The notes under the pieces are model-generated. The model had not been told where the DNA came from, made no database searches, and saw only the letters and a program-made list of their open reading frames with translations. Source: an uncultured Pelagibacteraceae bacterium (lineage in GTDB: Bacteria; Pseudomonadota; Alphaproteobacteria; Pelagibacterales; Pelagibacteraceae). From it: a DNA stretch of 64,000 nucleotides. The translations under genes and the position numbers were made by a program. Location: positions 1 through 64,000 of the forward strand of contig CABZFF010000006.1 of assembly GCA_902524945.1 (NCBI GenBank). The letters run 5' to 3'. Shown piece by piece: positions 50,609 to 58,356 of the stretch; position 1 is the first letter of the stretch, and the number at the start of each line of letters is the position of its first letter.

Positions 50609-52011
50609 TAATCCAAGTTTTTTACAATGTCCTCAGTCATTTTTTTTGCATCGGAAAAAAGCATTAAAGTGTTATCTTTATAGAATAACTCGTTATCTAT
50701 TCCTGCATACCCTGGAGATAAACTTCTTTTGACAAATAAAACAGATTTACTCTTTTCAACATCTAAAACTGGCATTCCAAAAATTGGGCTTTTCGGGTCT
50801 GTTTTAGCAACCGGGTTAGTCACATCATTAGCTCCTATTACAAAGGCAACATCTGAGTTTGCAAAATCATTATTTATATCTTCTAGTTCAAATACTTCAT
50901 CATAAGGTACATTAGCTTCTGCCAATAAAACATTCATGTGACCTGGCATCCTGCCTGCCACTGGATGGATTGCGTAAGTAACTTTAATACCATTTTTTTT
51001 TAATTTATCTACCATTTCTCTCAGCGCATGTTGTGCTTGAGCTACCGCCATTCCATAACCTGGGACTATTATAACTGATGATGCATTTTTCATTAAAAAG
51101 GCTGCATCCTCTGCATTTCCACTTTTCACAGGTTTTTGATCTTGTTTCTCATTCTTGTCTGCAGACGTATTGTCTGCTCCGAATCCACCGAGTATCACAC
51201 TAAAGAAAGATCTGTTCATAGCTTTGCACATTATGTACGAAAGGATAGCCCCTGAGGATCCGACGAGAGCTCCAGTAATTATTAATGCAGAATTTTCCAG
51301 TGTGAAACCTATTCCTGCTGCAGCCCAACCAGAATAAGAATTAAGCATTGAAATTACTACAGGCATATCCGCACCACCAATAGGTATGATTAAAAGTATT
51401 CCAATAAAAAATGAAATTGCAATTAATGACCAATAAATGTTAGCAGTCTGTGTTTTGCAAAGATAAAAGATGAGTACAAAAATACTTATTCCTAAAAAAA
51501 GATTTAGATAATGTTGTCCAGTAAAAGTAATTGGTGCTCCGGACATAATACCTCTTAATTTTAAAAAAGCTATTATTGAGCCAGAAAATGTAACGGCTCC
51601 AACTGCAGCACCAATTGACATTTCAATTAAACTGGCAAGTTTTATATTTCCCGAAGAGCCTAAATTAAAAATATCAGGATTTAAGAATGCAGCTATTGCA
51701 ACAAATACAGCTGCGAGTCCGACTAAACTATGAAAACCTGCAACTAATTCTGGCATCGCAGTCATCGGGATTCTAAAAGCTATAAATGAGCCAATTGCTC
51801 CACCTATTAACAAAAAAACCAAAACATAAATCAGGGAAGTTGAGAAATTACCTATAGACAAAAATGTTACTAAAATAGCAATAAACATTCCTGCGATACC
51901 GAAATAATTTCCCTGTCTTGATGTATCAGGTGATGATAATCCTCTTAAGGCTAAAATAAATAATATGCCTGAAACTAAATAGAATATCGCGGATAAATTA
52001 GCTGATATCAT
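50608..52011 (-). CDS. pntB: NAD(P) transhydrogenase subunit beta
   Basis: PntB holds the NADP(H)-binding domain and most of the proton channel of the energy-linked transhydrogenase. The 467 residues start with a polytopic membrane part of about nine helices to residue ~275. A soluble C-terminal domain follows with VIVPGYGMAVAQAQHALREM, AIHPVAGRMPGHMNVLLAEA, GANDVTNPVAK and RSLSPGYAGIDN. It overlaps pntAB by four bases. It makes NADPH at the cost of proton motive force. Confidence 0.98.
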   Translation of the reverse strand: MISANLSAIFYLVSGILFILALRGLSSPDTSRQGNYFGIAGMFIAILVTFLSIGNFSTSLIYVLVFLLIGGAIGSFIAFRIPMTAMPELVAGFHSLVGLAAVFVAIAAFLNPDIFNLGSSGNIKLASLIEMSIGAAVGAVTFSGSIIAFLKLRGIMSGAPITFTGQHYLNLFLGISIFVLIFYLCKTQTANIYWSLIAISFFIGILLIIPIGGADMPVVISMLNSYSGWAAAGIGFTLENSALIITGALVGSSGAILSYIMCKAMNRSFFSVILGGFGADNTSADKNEKQDQKPVKSGNAEDAAFLMKNASSVIIVPGYGMAVAQAQHALREMVDKLKKNGIKVTYAIHPVAGRMPGHMNVLLAEANVPYDEVFELEDINNDFANSDVAFVIGANDVTNPVAKTDPKSPIFGMPVLDVEKSKSVLFVKRSLSPGYAGIDNELFYKDNTLMLFSDAKKMTEDIVKNLD

Positions 52012-52319
52012 TTTTTCTTATCTTTCTTTTTTTTGTACATCTGAAGCATTCTTTGGGTCACAAGAAAACCTCCAAAAATATTTACAGCTGCTAAAATTAT
52101 AGCCGCATATCCAAAAATACTCGATGTACTAAATGTTACTTCAGACGAGCCTGCTAAAGCAGCAATTATCGCTCCTACAATTATGACTGAAGAAATAGCA
52201 TTAGTTACTGACATTAACGGTGTATGTAAGGATGGTGTCACACTCCAAACTACATAGTAACCAACAAATATTGATAAAATAAATATACTTAATCTAAATA
52301 TGAATGGATCTATCTCCAT
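52008..52319 (-). CDS. pntAB: NAD(P) transhydrogenase subunit alpha, membrane part
   Basis: A 103-residue membrane protein with three to four helices and the conserved stretch VWSVTPSLHTPLMSVTNAISSVIIVGA, which matches the membrane domain of E. coli PntA. As in Rhodospirillum rubrum, the alpha subunit is split into a soluble part and this small membrane part. It starts one base after pntAA and overlaps pntB by four. Confidence 0.97.
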   Translation of the reverse strand: MEIDPFIFRLSIFILSIFVGYYVVWSVTPSLHTPLMSVTNAISSVIIVGAIIAALAGSSEVTFSTSSIFGYAAIILAAVNIFGGFLVTQRMLQMYKKKKDKKK

Positions 52320-52320
52320 T

Positions 52321-53415
52321 TTAAACCTCCTTAATAAGAGTTTTGCTTATTATTTCATCCTCTAAATTTATATTAAAAACTTTTTTCTCCCTACTATACA
52401 AATTTCTTATAAAGCTAAATAAATTTTTTGCGTATAAATTTGATGCGGTCAAAGGCAATCTATTCATTAAGTTTTTAACACCAATTATTTTTACTCCATT
52501 AATATTATTTATTTTTCCAACTTCTGAAAACGCAGAATTTCCACCTTGTTCAGTCGCTAAATCATAAATTATTGAACCAGGTTTCATTAATTTTACTAAT
52601 TCTTCGTTCAAAATTCTTGGCGCTGGTTTTCCAGGTATCAAAGCAGTGCAAATAACAATATCGTTCTTTTTCAAAGCATCGCGCATCATCTCAGCCTGTT
52701 TTTTTTTGTATTCTTCGCTTAATTCTTTAGCATATCCACCTGAAGTTTCCATATCTTCCTTTTGATCAACTGTTAAAAATTTTCCTCCTAAACTTTCTAC
52801 TTGTTCTTTTGATGCAGATCTTACATCCGTAGCGGATACTATCGCTCCTAATCTTTTAGCTGTAGCAATAGCTTGTAATCCAGCTACTCCGGCCCCAATT
52901 ACTAAAATCTTAGCAGCAGGTACTGTTCCAGCTGCAGTCATCATCATTGGAATGGCTTTTTCAAATTCATAAATAGAGTCTATTACCGATCTATAACCCG
53001 CTAAATTAGACTGAGATGATAAAACATCCATGGATTGAGCTCTAGTTATACGAGGCAAAAGCTCTAAAGAGAAAACGTTTATTTTTTTTTTTGTTAATTG
53101 ATTAAGTTTATTTTTATTCTTACTTGGATTTAACATACCAATTAAAGTAATATCTTCTTTTAAATAATCAATTTCTTCATCTAAAGGACAATTCACTTTT
53201 ACCAATAGATTACATTGTTTTAGTACATCTAATGAAGAATTTTTTATTTCTACTCCAACATTTTCATACTCCTTATCGGCTATTCCAATATGAGATGCAT
53301 AATTTTTTTCGATACAAATTTTAAGTCCAAGACCAATAATATTTTTTGCAGCTTCAGGTGTTAAAGAAACTCTTTTTTCTTGCGATAAATCTTCTTTTGT
53401 TGATCCAATTATCAT
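52321..53415 (-). CDS. pntAA: NAD(P) transhydrogenase subunit alpha, NAD-binding part
   Basis: The soluble 364-residue NAD(H)-binding subunit, similar to alanine dehydrogenase. It has GSTKEDLSQEKRVSLTPEAA, the nucleotide-binding VIGAGVAGLQAIATAKRLGA, TDVRSASKEQVESLGGKF and DLATEQGGN. It lacks the C-terminal membrane helices of the fused E. coli PntA, consistent with the split three-subunit arrangement. The tiny cox subunit IV gene precedes it by 19 bases. Confidence 0.97.
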   Translation of the reverse strand: MIIGSTKEDLSQEKRVSLTPEAAKNIIGLGLKICIEKNYASHIGIADKEYENVGVEIKNSSLDVLKQCNLLVKVNCPLDEEIDYLKEDITLIGMLNPSKNKNKLNQLTKKKINVFSLELLPRITRAQSMDVLSSQSNLAGYRSVIDSIYEFEKAIPMMMTAAGTVPAAKILVIGAGVAGLQAIATAKRLGAIVSATDVRSASKEQVESLGGKFLTVDQKEDMETSGGYAKELSEEYKKKQAEMMRDALKKNDIVICTALIPGKPAPRILNEELVKLMKPGSIIYDLATEQGGNSAFSEVGKINNINGVKIIGVKNLMNRLPLTASNLYAKNLFSFIRNLYSREKKVFNINLEDEIISKTLIKEV

Positions 53416-53434
53416 TTTTAATATCTTTTATTAA

Positions 53435-53545
53435 TTAAAGTAATGTAATAGCTAAAATGGCTAATAATACAATTACAGCTATTGTTGCCCACAAGACTAG
53501 CTTTGTGAAACCATTGTAAGTTTTCTTGAAATCGTTTTCGCTCAT
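53435..53545 (-). CDS. Small aa3-type cytochrome c oxidase subunit IV-like membrane protein
   Basis: A 36-residue open frame with a polar N-terminus (MSENDFKKTYNGF) and one membrane helix (VLWATIAVIVLLAILAITLL). The pattern (K)TY.GF.KL..W.TI matches the bacterial aa3-type oxidase subunit IV family (COX4_pro_2), whose gene lies beside pntA in other alphaproteobacteria as I recall. An AAGG Shine-Dalgarno-like sequence precedes the ATG at 53545, six bases after rpmJ. It is easily missed because of its size. The membrane location is secure; the oxidase role is by family resemblance and context. Confidence 0.72.
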   Translation of the reverse strand: MSENDFKKTYNGFTKLVLWATIAVIVLLAILAITLL

Positions 53546-53551
53546 TTTTTA

Positions 53552-53677
53552 TTAGCCTTGTCGAGCTTTAAATTTAGGATTTTTTTTATTAATTACGTAA
53601 AGCTTTCCTTTCCGCTTTACTAATTTAGAGTTTAGATCTCTTTTTTTTAATGATTTTAATGAGCTAGCAACTTTCAT
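53552..53677 (-). CDS. rpmJ: 50S ribosomal protein L36
   Basis: A 41-residue basic protein starting [20 protein letters not shown] and ending [20 protein letters not shown], the long zinc-independent form of L36 found in proteobacteria. Cysteines of the zinc-ribbon form are absent. Its ATG is only about ten bases after the 5S rRNA 3' end, on the same strand, leaving little room for a separate promoter or a normal Shine-Dalgarno. It is likely transcribed with the 5S gene. Confidence 0.93.
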   Translation of the reverse strand: MKVASSLKSLKKRDLNSKLVKRKGKLYVINKKNPKFKARQG

Positions 53678-53686
53678 AATTTTAAT

Positions 53687-53804
53687 AGCCTGGCAACGTC
53701 CTACTCTCCCATATCTTAAGACAAAGTACCATCGGCGCTGAAGGACTTAACTTCCGAGTTCGGAATGGGATCGGGTGTGGCCCCTTCGCAATAATTACCA
53801 GGCA
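53687..53804 (-). rRNA. rrf: 5S ribosomal RNA
   Basis: Read leftward, the 118-base sequence starts TGCCTGGTAATTATTGCGAA. It contains the universal 5S segments CCACACCCGATCCCATTCCGAAC and GGAAGTTAAG, and ends GTTGCCAGGCT, pairing with the 5' end in helix I. No 23S or 16S rRNA lies upstream within the window (protein genes start 84 bases away), so the 5S gene is unlinked from the other rRNA genes here. Ends are estimated from helix I pairing. Confidence 0.95.
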
Positions 53805-53808
53805 GTGT

Positions 53809-53837
53809 TTTATAGTGTTTTTGAGAAATTAAGTAAA
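53809..53837 (-). promoter_or_regulatory. Candidate promoter of the solitary 5S rRNA gene
   Basis: Read leftward, TTTACT (53837-53832) and TATAAA (53814-53809) are spaced by exactly 17 bases. The -10 box ends five bases before the estimated 5S 5' end, as expected if transcription begins at or next to the mature end. This supports independent transcription of 5S. Confidence 0.6.
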
Positions 53838-53887
53838 GTGAATTTTTAGAGAGTTTAATAACAAAACCGCTTTAATTTTACAATTAT

Positions 53888-55093
53888 CTATGTTTTTTGA
53901 TTACTAATAAAATTAAAAAAATTTTTATAATTTTTGGCCATCTTTTTTGAGGAGAATGATTTATCTATAAGAGTTTTGCCGACTTTACTTCTCTGTTTCC
54001 AGGCACTCTTATTTTTTACGAAATTTAGTAATGCTAATTTTAGTTCATTTTTATTATTTGGCTTAATTAATTTTGAATTTTTATTATTTAAAAATTCCAT
54101 TACACCTCCAACTTTTGTTGCTAAAACAGGAGTTTTTGCGGATAAAGCCTCTGCCAAAGAAAGTCCAAAGCCTTCAAAATCTTTTGTAAGCGAAATTAAT
54201 AAATCAAGTTTTTTAAGAATTTTAAAACTATCCTCGTGAATATAACCTGTAATCACAAAGTATTTTCTTAAATTAAGATTATTTAACTTTTGCTTAAGTT
54301 CTATTAAATATTCTTTCGAACAATTACCAATAAAGTAAACTTTAATTTTTTTCTTAATTTTGCATGGTAATTCGTTAAATGCATTAATTAAATCCTCGTG
54401 TCCTTTGTTTTTTTCAACTCTTGATAATATTCCTATTTTTAAAGTTTTAGAGTTTTTAAATAATTTATTAATTTTTGTTAAACTTTTATCATCTGGATTA
54501 TTTTTAACTCCATTATAAATTATTTTTGTTTTTAATTTTGGTGAAAATAAGTTTGTGTTCAATTTAATATTTTTCTTCGTAGCTTTTGAAACAAAGATTA
54601 AACCATTTATGCTTTTATTAATTAAATAATCAATCATTCTTAGTAAAAAGTTCCAAATATAAGGCTTGGTGAATGAGTGATGAATTAATAACAACTTAGT
54701 TGGAAACTTTAAAAAATTACTTGCTAAAATACCAGAAACCTCAGACCTAAAATCTCCATATCCGCCACACTCAGCTAATAAGATATCAAATCTATAATTT
54801 TTGAGTATGAAAAAAAATTGTATTATAGACATAAAAAATAAAAAAGGTCTTAAAATGAAAAAGATGAATTTTAAGATTATATTTTTAAAAAAAATTACAT
54901 TTAAGGAATTATAATAATGAAATTTTACATTTTTTTCTTTCAACTTTTTTTTTAAGATTAAAGTTGCCTTATTTGTCCTATTAGTAAAGATTACAAATTC
55001 ATAACTTTTAAATACTTTGTCATTTAAAAGATTTTCTAAATGAGTTGTAACACCACCCGGTTCGAAATTTTCCCATAAAATTCCAATTTTCAT
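53888..55093 (-). CDS. GT4 family glycosyltransferase
   Basis: A 401-residue GT-B enzyme. The N-terminal half has ILWENFEPGGVTTHLENLL (acceptor side) and a hydrophobic stretch near residues 70-95. The C-terminal half has IGILSRVEKNKGHEDLINAF, then the donor-binding E-x7-E region FEGFGLSLAEALSAKTPVLATKVGGVMEFL. It probably extends a lipopolysaccharide or capsule glycan. It is the first gene right of the 5S rRNA and the last of the leftward accessory series, 38 bases after the sulfatase-GDPD gene. Confidence 0.94.
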   Translation of the reverse strand: MKIGILWENFEPGGVTTHLENLLNDKVFKSYEFVIFTNRTNKATLILKKKLKEKNVKFHYYNSLNVIFFKNIILKFIFFILRPFLFFMSIIQFFFILKNYRFDILLAECGGYGDFRSEVSGILASNFLKFPTKLLLIHHSFTKPYIWNFLLRMIDYLINKSINGLIFVSKATKKNIKLNTNLFSPKLKTKIIYNGVKNNPDDKSLTKINKLFKNSKTLKIGILSRVEKNKGHEDLINAFNELPCKIKKKIKVYFIGNCSKEYLIELKQKLNNLNLRKYFVITGYIHEDSFKILKKLDLLISLTKDFEGFGLSLAEALSAKTPVLATKVGGVMEFLNNKNSKLIKPNNKNELKLALLNFVKNKSAWKQRSKVGKTLIDKSFSSKKMAKNYKNFFNFISNQKT

Positions 55094-55131
55094 AAATATA
55101 AATAATGTGTTTTAAATTTTATCTTTTAATT

Positions 55132-57606
55132 TTAATTTAGATTATTAGCAAACTGGTCATTTTTTAATAATATAATACCAATATTATCATTAGAAATAAT
55201 TTCATTGAATGAATTTAGATTTTCTATATTCCAAATATGCCATTTATAATTTTTAAAATCTTTAAAATTCTTTATTGCTTTGTATCCAGAAAAATTAAAT
55301 GTAATAGAGCCAATTTTAGTATTATTTAAAAATTTTATGATTTCTTTGAATTTTTTATCACACTTAAATTTCTCTTCTGCTTTTAAATTTTCCTCAGAAC
55401 AATTATTTAAGAAAGATGTTGGCATGTAATAAGCTATCTCAACGTTATTTAAATTATTAATCTCATCTATACAATCTTTCCATTCTTGATTTTCTAAATT
55501 TTCTATTGATGAGGTGGGTGTTTCAACTAAGGCACTTAAATAATTTTTTGAGTTCTTTCTTATCCAATTAGAAGCGAATTTACATTGTTTAGTTTCATCT
55601 ATGTTTTTCGAGTCAAACCAAATTGTATTTTTTTGAAAATTCGATTTAAAAAAATCATCAATTATCAAATTTGTGTCATTCTGTAATCCATGTGCAGATA
55701 AAGCTTTGTCTTTGAAAAAAAGAATATCTGTCTCAAAACATCCATTAGATAAAGAGGATTGAAATTGATTAATAAACGAATTCGCTCGATGCTTACATAC
55801 TAAGTTTTTTATATTTTGATTATCTGAAAGTTTTTTGCTTTTTAAAAAATTATTTAGTTGCCAAAGAGTAATACTGGTATCTTGTTTAGAAAATTTTTTT
55901 TCAAGATAAGTGTCACCTTTTAAACTTCCTTCAAATTCCCAATAAACAGGAACTTTGCTTAAAATTCCATCCAGATCGATTCTATCGTAGATAAATTTTG
56001 ATTCTAAACTTTTAAATTTATCTGCTTTGTACAAAACTTCTTTTTTTTTATTTAATACATCGATATCATTCAAATAAAGTATAATGTCACTCAATACTTT
56101 TAGGGTGAGGTTTTTACTTTCTAATTTTTTTAACTTATCAAATTTTTCTTTATAAATATTATAAGCACTGTCGTTAAAAAAAATAATTAAGGGCACATGT
56201 AACATTTCATATGTAAGGCGGCTAGAATCGTGACCTCTTGCTGATGCTGGAGACTCACCATGATCTGAAAAATAAATAAATATCATTGGCTGAGAATTTT
56301 TTTCAAAATTTGAAAAACTACAATTATAAACTTCACCGATTGTTTTATCTATATACTTCATGACTGAGTCGTATTCGCTTATTAATTTAAAATTTCTAAA
56401 ATCTTTACCCAAAAAATTTTTTTTATTGATGTAATTTGGATATTGAAAACCTATCTGATTTGGAATTGTATCTAGATATCCTCCATATTGTCCGTGACCT
56501 GCGTATGAGTGAAGTATTGATAAAGTAGAAGAGTTATTTTTAAAAATATCGTTATTTTGACAAAAGCTTTCATAAAAAAAGTCATGGTCTTTTATTTTTG
56601 GCTTATATCTATTGCCAAGAAATTTTCTTGAGTTATCAAAATTTTCCTCTTTTAAGTTCCAAGGATAAATTTGATCTTTAGTATTAAAAACCAACTTAGT
56701 TGCATGATTGTGACCACCATAAGATCCTTGGGTACTAAATAAAAAAGTTTTAATATCAGTTTTATTTAGTACATCAACAATAGACAAATTATTTTTCTGA
56801 TGATTATGTATTAAAGAACAATCCTCTTTTGGTTGATTTATACAAAGAGAGAACGCACTCCATAATGCGTCGACTGTATGGGTATGGGATGCATAAACTC
56901 TATCAAATTTGATAAATTTTTTATTCTTCTCTAGTAATTTACTCAGTCTCGGAGTGGTTTCAAAAGGATATCCATATAAACTTAGATTTAGTGCAGAGGT
57001 GCTTTCTCCAACATATACTATAGTACTTAAGGGATTATTTGAATTTCTTTTTACTTCATAGTTCAAAATATTTTTTTTAAATTCGTTTTCAATTTTTGTT
57101 AAATGTTCTCCAACTTCTAAACTTGATTTTGCAAGCGATAATATTAAATAAAAACCAAAAACTAACGCAACGAAAAGTATAAAATTAAAGTACCTACTTA
57201 AAATTAATATATCAATTTTTCTTGTTTTGAAGAAGTATTTTATAAACAGATAAATAGTCATTGAGCTAGCAAATGAACTTAAAAATATTAACCAAAAACG
57301 TCTTCTTCTGAATATCTCGGGATCTAATAAAAAAGAAAAAAAAGTATTTGTATAAAATATAGCTTCACCTAAATCTGCATTTAATTCACTAAGCGAGTCC
57401 TGGCCAATAGAAGCAAAAAATTCTGGCAAATATGAATAATGATAAAATAGAAAAAATAAAGGAAGCAAAGCTGTAAAACAACTTTTAAAAAAATTATTTT
57501 TTTCAATAAAAGAATAAATAGAGTAAAAAAATAATAAAACTAATGAAGTAAATACCAAAAGTTCTTCGACAAATATTGTTAAAAAGATTTTATATATGAA
57601 TTCCAT
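55132..57606 (-). CDS. Membrane sulfatase/phosphoethanolamine-transferase-like protein fused to a GDPD-like domain
   Basis: An 824-residue fusion. Residues 1-160 hold about four to five membrane helices. Residues about 190-530 form an alkaline-phosphatase-fold domain like EptA-type phosphoethanolamine transferases: VGESTSALNLSLYGYPFETTPRL with Glu201 and Ser202 where EptA has Glu and the Thr nucleophile, His371, and SDHGES (447-452). Residues about 600-824 resemble a glycerophosphodiesterase barrel: His606-Arg607 (KHRANS), Glu625-x-Asp627 (FETDIL), His639 and Asp665-x-Lys667. EptA relatives move phosphoethanolamine from lipid to glycan at the periplasmic face, leaving diacylglycerol. The extra domain could act on glycerophosphodiesters. 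It follows the VTC gene by 3 bases. Confidence 0.78.
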   Translation of the reverse strand: MEFIYKIFLTIFVEELLVFTSLVLLFFYSIYSFIEKNNFFKSCFTALLPLFFLFYHYSYLPEFFASIGQDSLSELNADLGEAIFYTNTFFSFLLDPEIFRRRRFWLIFLSSFASSMTIYLFIKYFFKTRKIDILILSRYFNFILFVALVFGFYLILSLAKSSLEVGEHLTKIENEFKKNILNYEVKRNSNNPLSTIVYVGESTSALNLSLYGYPFETTPRLSKLLEKNKKFIKFDRVYASHTHTVDALWSAFSLCINQPKEDCSLIHNHQKNNLSIVDVLNKTDIKTFLFSTQGSYGGHNHATKLVFNTKDQIYPWNLKEENFDNSRKFLGNRYKPKIKDHDFFYESFCQNNDIFKNNSSTLSILHSYAGHGQYGGYLDTIPNQIGFQYPNYINKKNFLGKDFRNFKLISEYDSVMKYIDKTIGEVYNCSFSNFEKNSQPMIFIYFSDHGESPASARGHDSSRLTYEMLHVPLIIFFNDSAYNIYKEKFDKLKKLESKNLTLKVLSDIILYLNDIDVLNKKKEVLYKADKFKSLESKFIYDRIDLDGILSKVPVYWEFEGSLKGDTYLEKKFSKQDTSITLWQLNNFLKSKKLSDNQNIKNLVCKHRANSFINQFQSSLSNGCFETDILFFKDKALSAHGLQNDTNLIIDDFFKSNFQKNTIWFDSKNIDETKQCKFASNWIRKNSKNYLSALVETPTSSIENLENQEWKDCIDEINNLNNVEIAYYMPTSFLNNCSEENLKAEEKFKCDKKFKEIIKFLNNTKIGSITFNFSGYKAIKNFKDFKNYKWHIWNIENLNSFNEIISNDNIGIILLKNDQFANNLN

Positions 57607-57609
57607 CTA

Positions 57610-58356
57610 TTATTCTGAGGTTTCACTTCTCACTTTACAATTGCATACACCTAAAACAAATTTAGAAATCGATCTCCTGTTTAAATTATATGATTGTATA
57701 ATTCTATGAAACCAAGCAGGAATACTTCTTTCAAACTTTACCTCTAGAATTGAATTGCCTGGCTTGTATTCTAATGGAAATTTAAATTTTTTATCATTCT
57801 CAAATAAATTTCCTGTTTTCGTCGAAATCAAATCAGAGTCAAAGGTTAATCTAAAGTATAAGCCAAATTTGTTTATTAAAGGCCTTCTGTTGTAATCAAT
57901 CATTATCTTAGGTTTGATATTTTTTCTTTTTACATCATAAATAAAATCTTTTATTAGATCATTACCGTTATATTTTTTACTTAATTCATCTAAATTTTTT
58001 AAAGTCTCAAAGTATTTTATGTCATTTTTATCAATCATAATTCTTTTTTTAATTATTCTGTCATGAGCTCTACCTTTCATTTCAAAAAAAACTGGGCTTT
58101 TAGAATTAAAACTTTTACCGTAGCTCCTTAATCTAAATTTCTTTCTTACTTTAATCCCATCTACTTTTTCAAAAAAATTGCTATAATCATTATTGTCAAA
58201 ATATAATGATCTAACCAAGTATTTATGATTTTTACTTTTCGAGGCAAAATTATCAATATTCATGAAATTTAAAGATTGATTAAATATTTCATTTGAAATT
58301 TTTGAACTCATGAAATATTTAAACTCGTATCTTAAAAAAATTCTATTATCGATCAT
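57610..58356 (-). CDS. VTC-domain (polyphosphate polymerase-like) protein
   Basis: A 248-residue VTC/triphosphate-tunnel protein. Typical blocks are RYEFKY (9-14), VRSLYFDN (48-55), DGIKVRKKFRLRSY (66-79), the charged strand FFEMKGR (90-96), IMIDYNRRP and the C-terminal SILEVKFERSIPAWFHRII. In yeast Vtc4 the same fold polymerises phosphate from ATP; bacterial homologues are mostly uncharacterised. No membrane segment is seen, so a cytoplasmic face is likely. It overlaps the CotH gene by one base. Polyphosphate synthesis is a family-based guess; capping or transfer of a nucleotide is also possible. Confidence 0.88.
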   Translation of the reverse strand: MIDNRIFLRYEFKYFMSSKISNEIFNQSLNFMNIDNFASKSKNHKYLVRSLYFDNNDYSNFFEKVDGIKVRKKFRLRSYGKSFNSKSPVFFEMKGRAHDRIIKKRIMIDKNDIKYFETLKNLDELSKKYNGNDLIKDFIYDVKRKNIKPKIMIDYNRRPLINKFGLYFRLTFDSDLISTKTGNLFENDKKFKFPLEYKPGNSILEVKFERSIPAWFHRIIQSYNLNRRSISKFVLGVCNCKVRSETSE

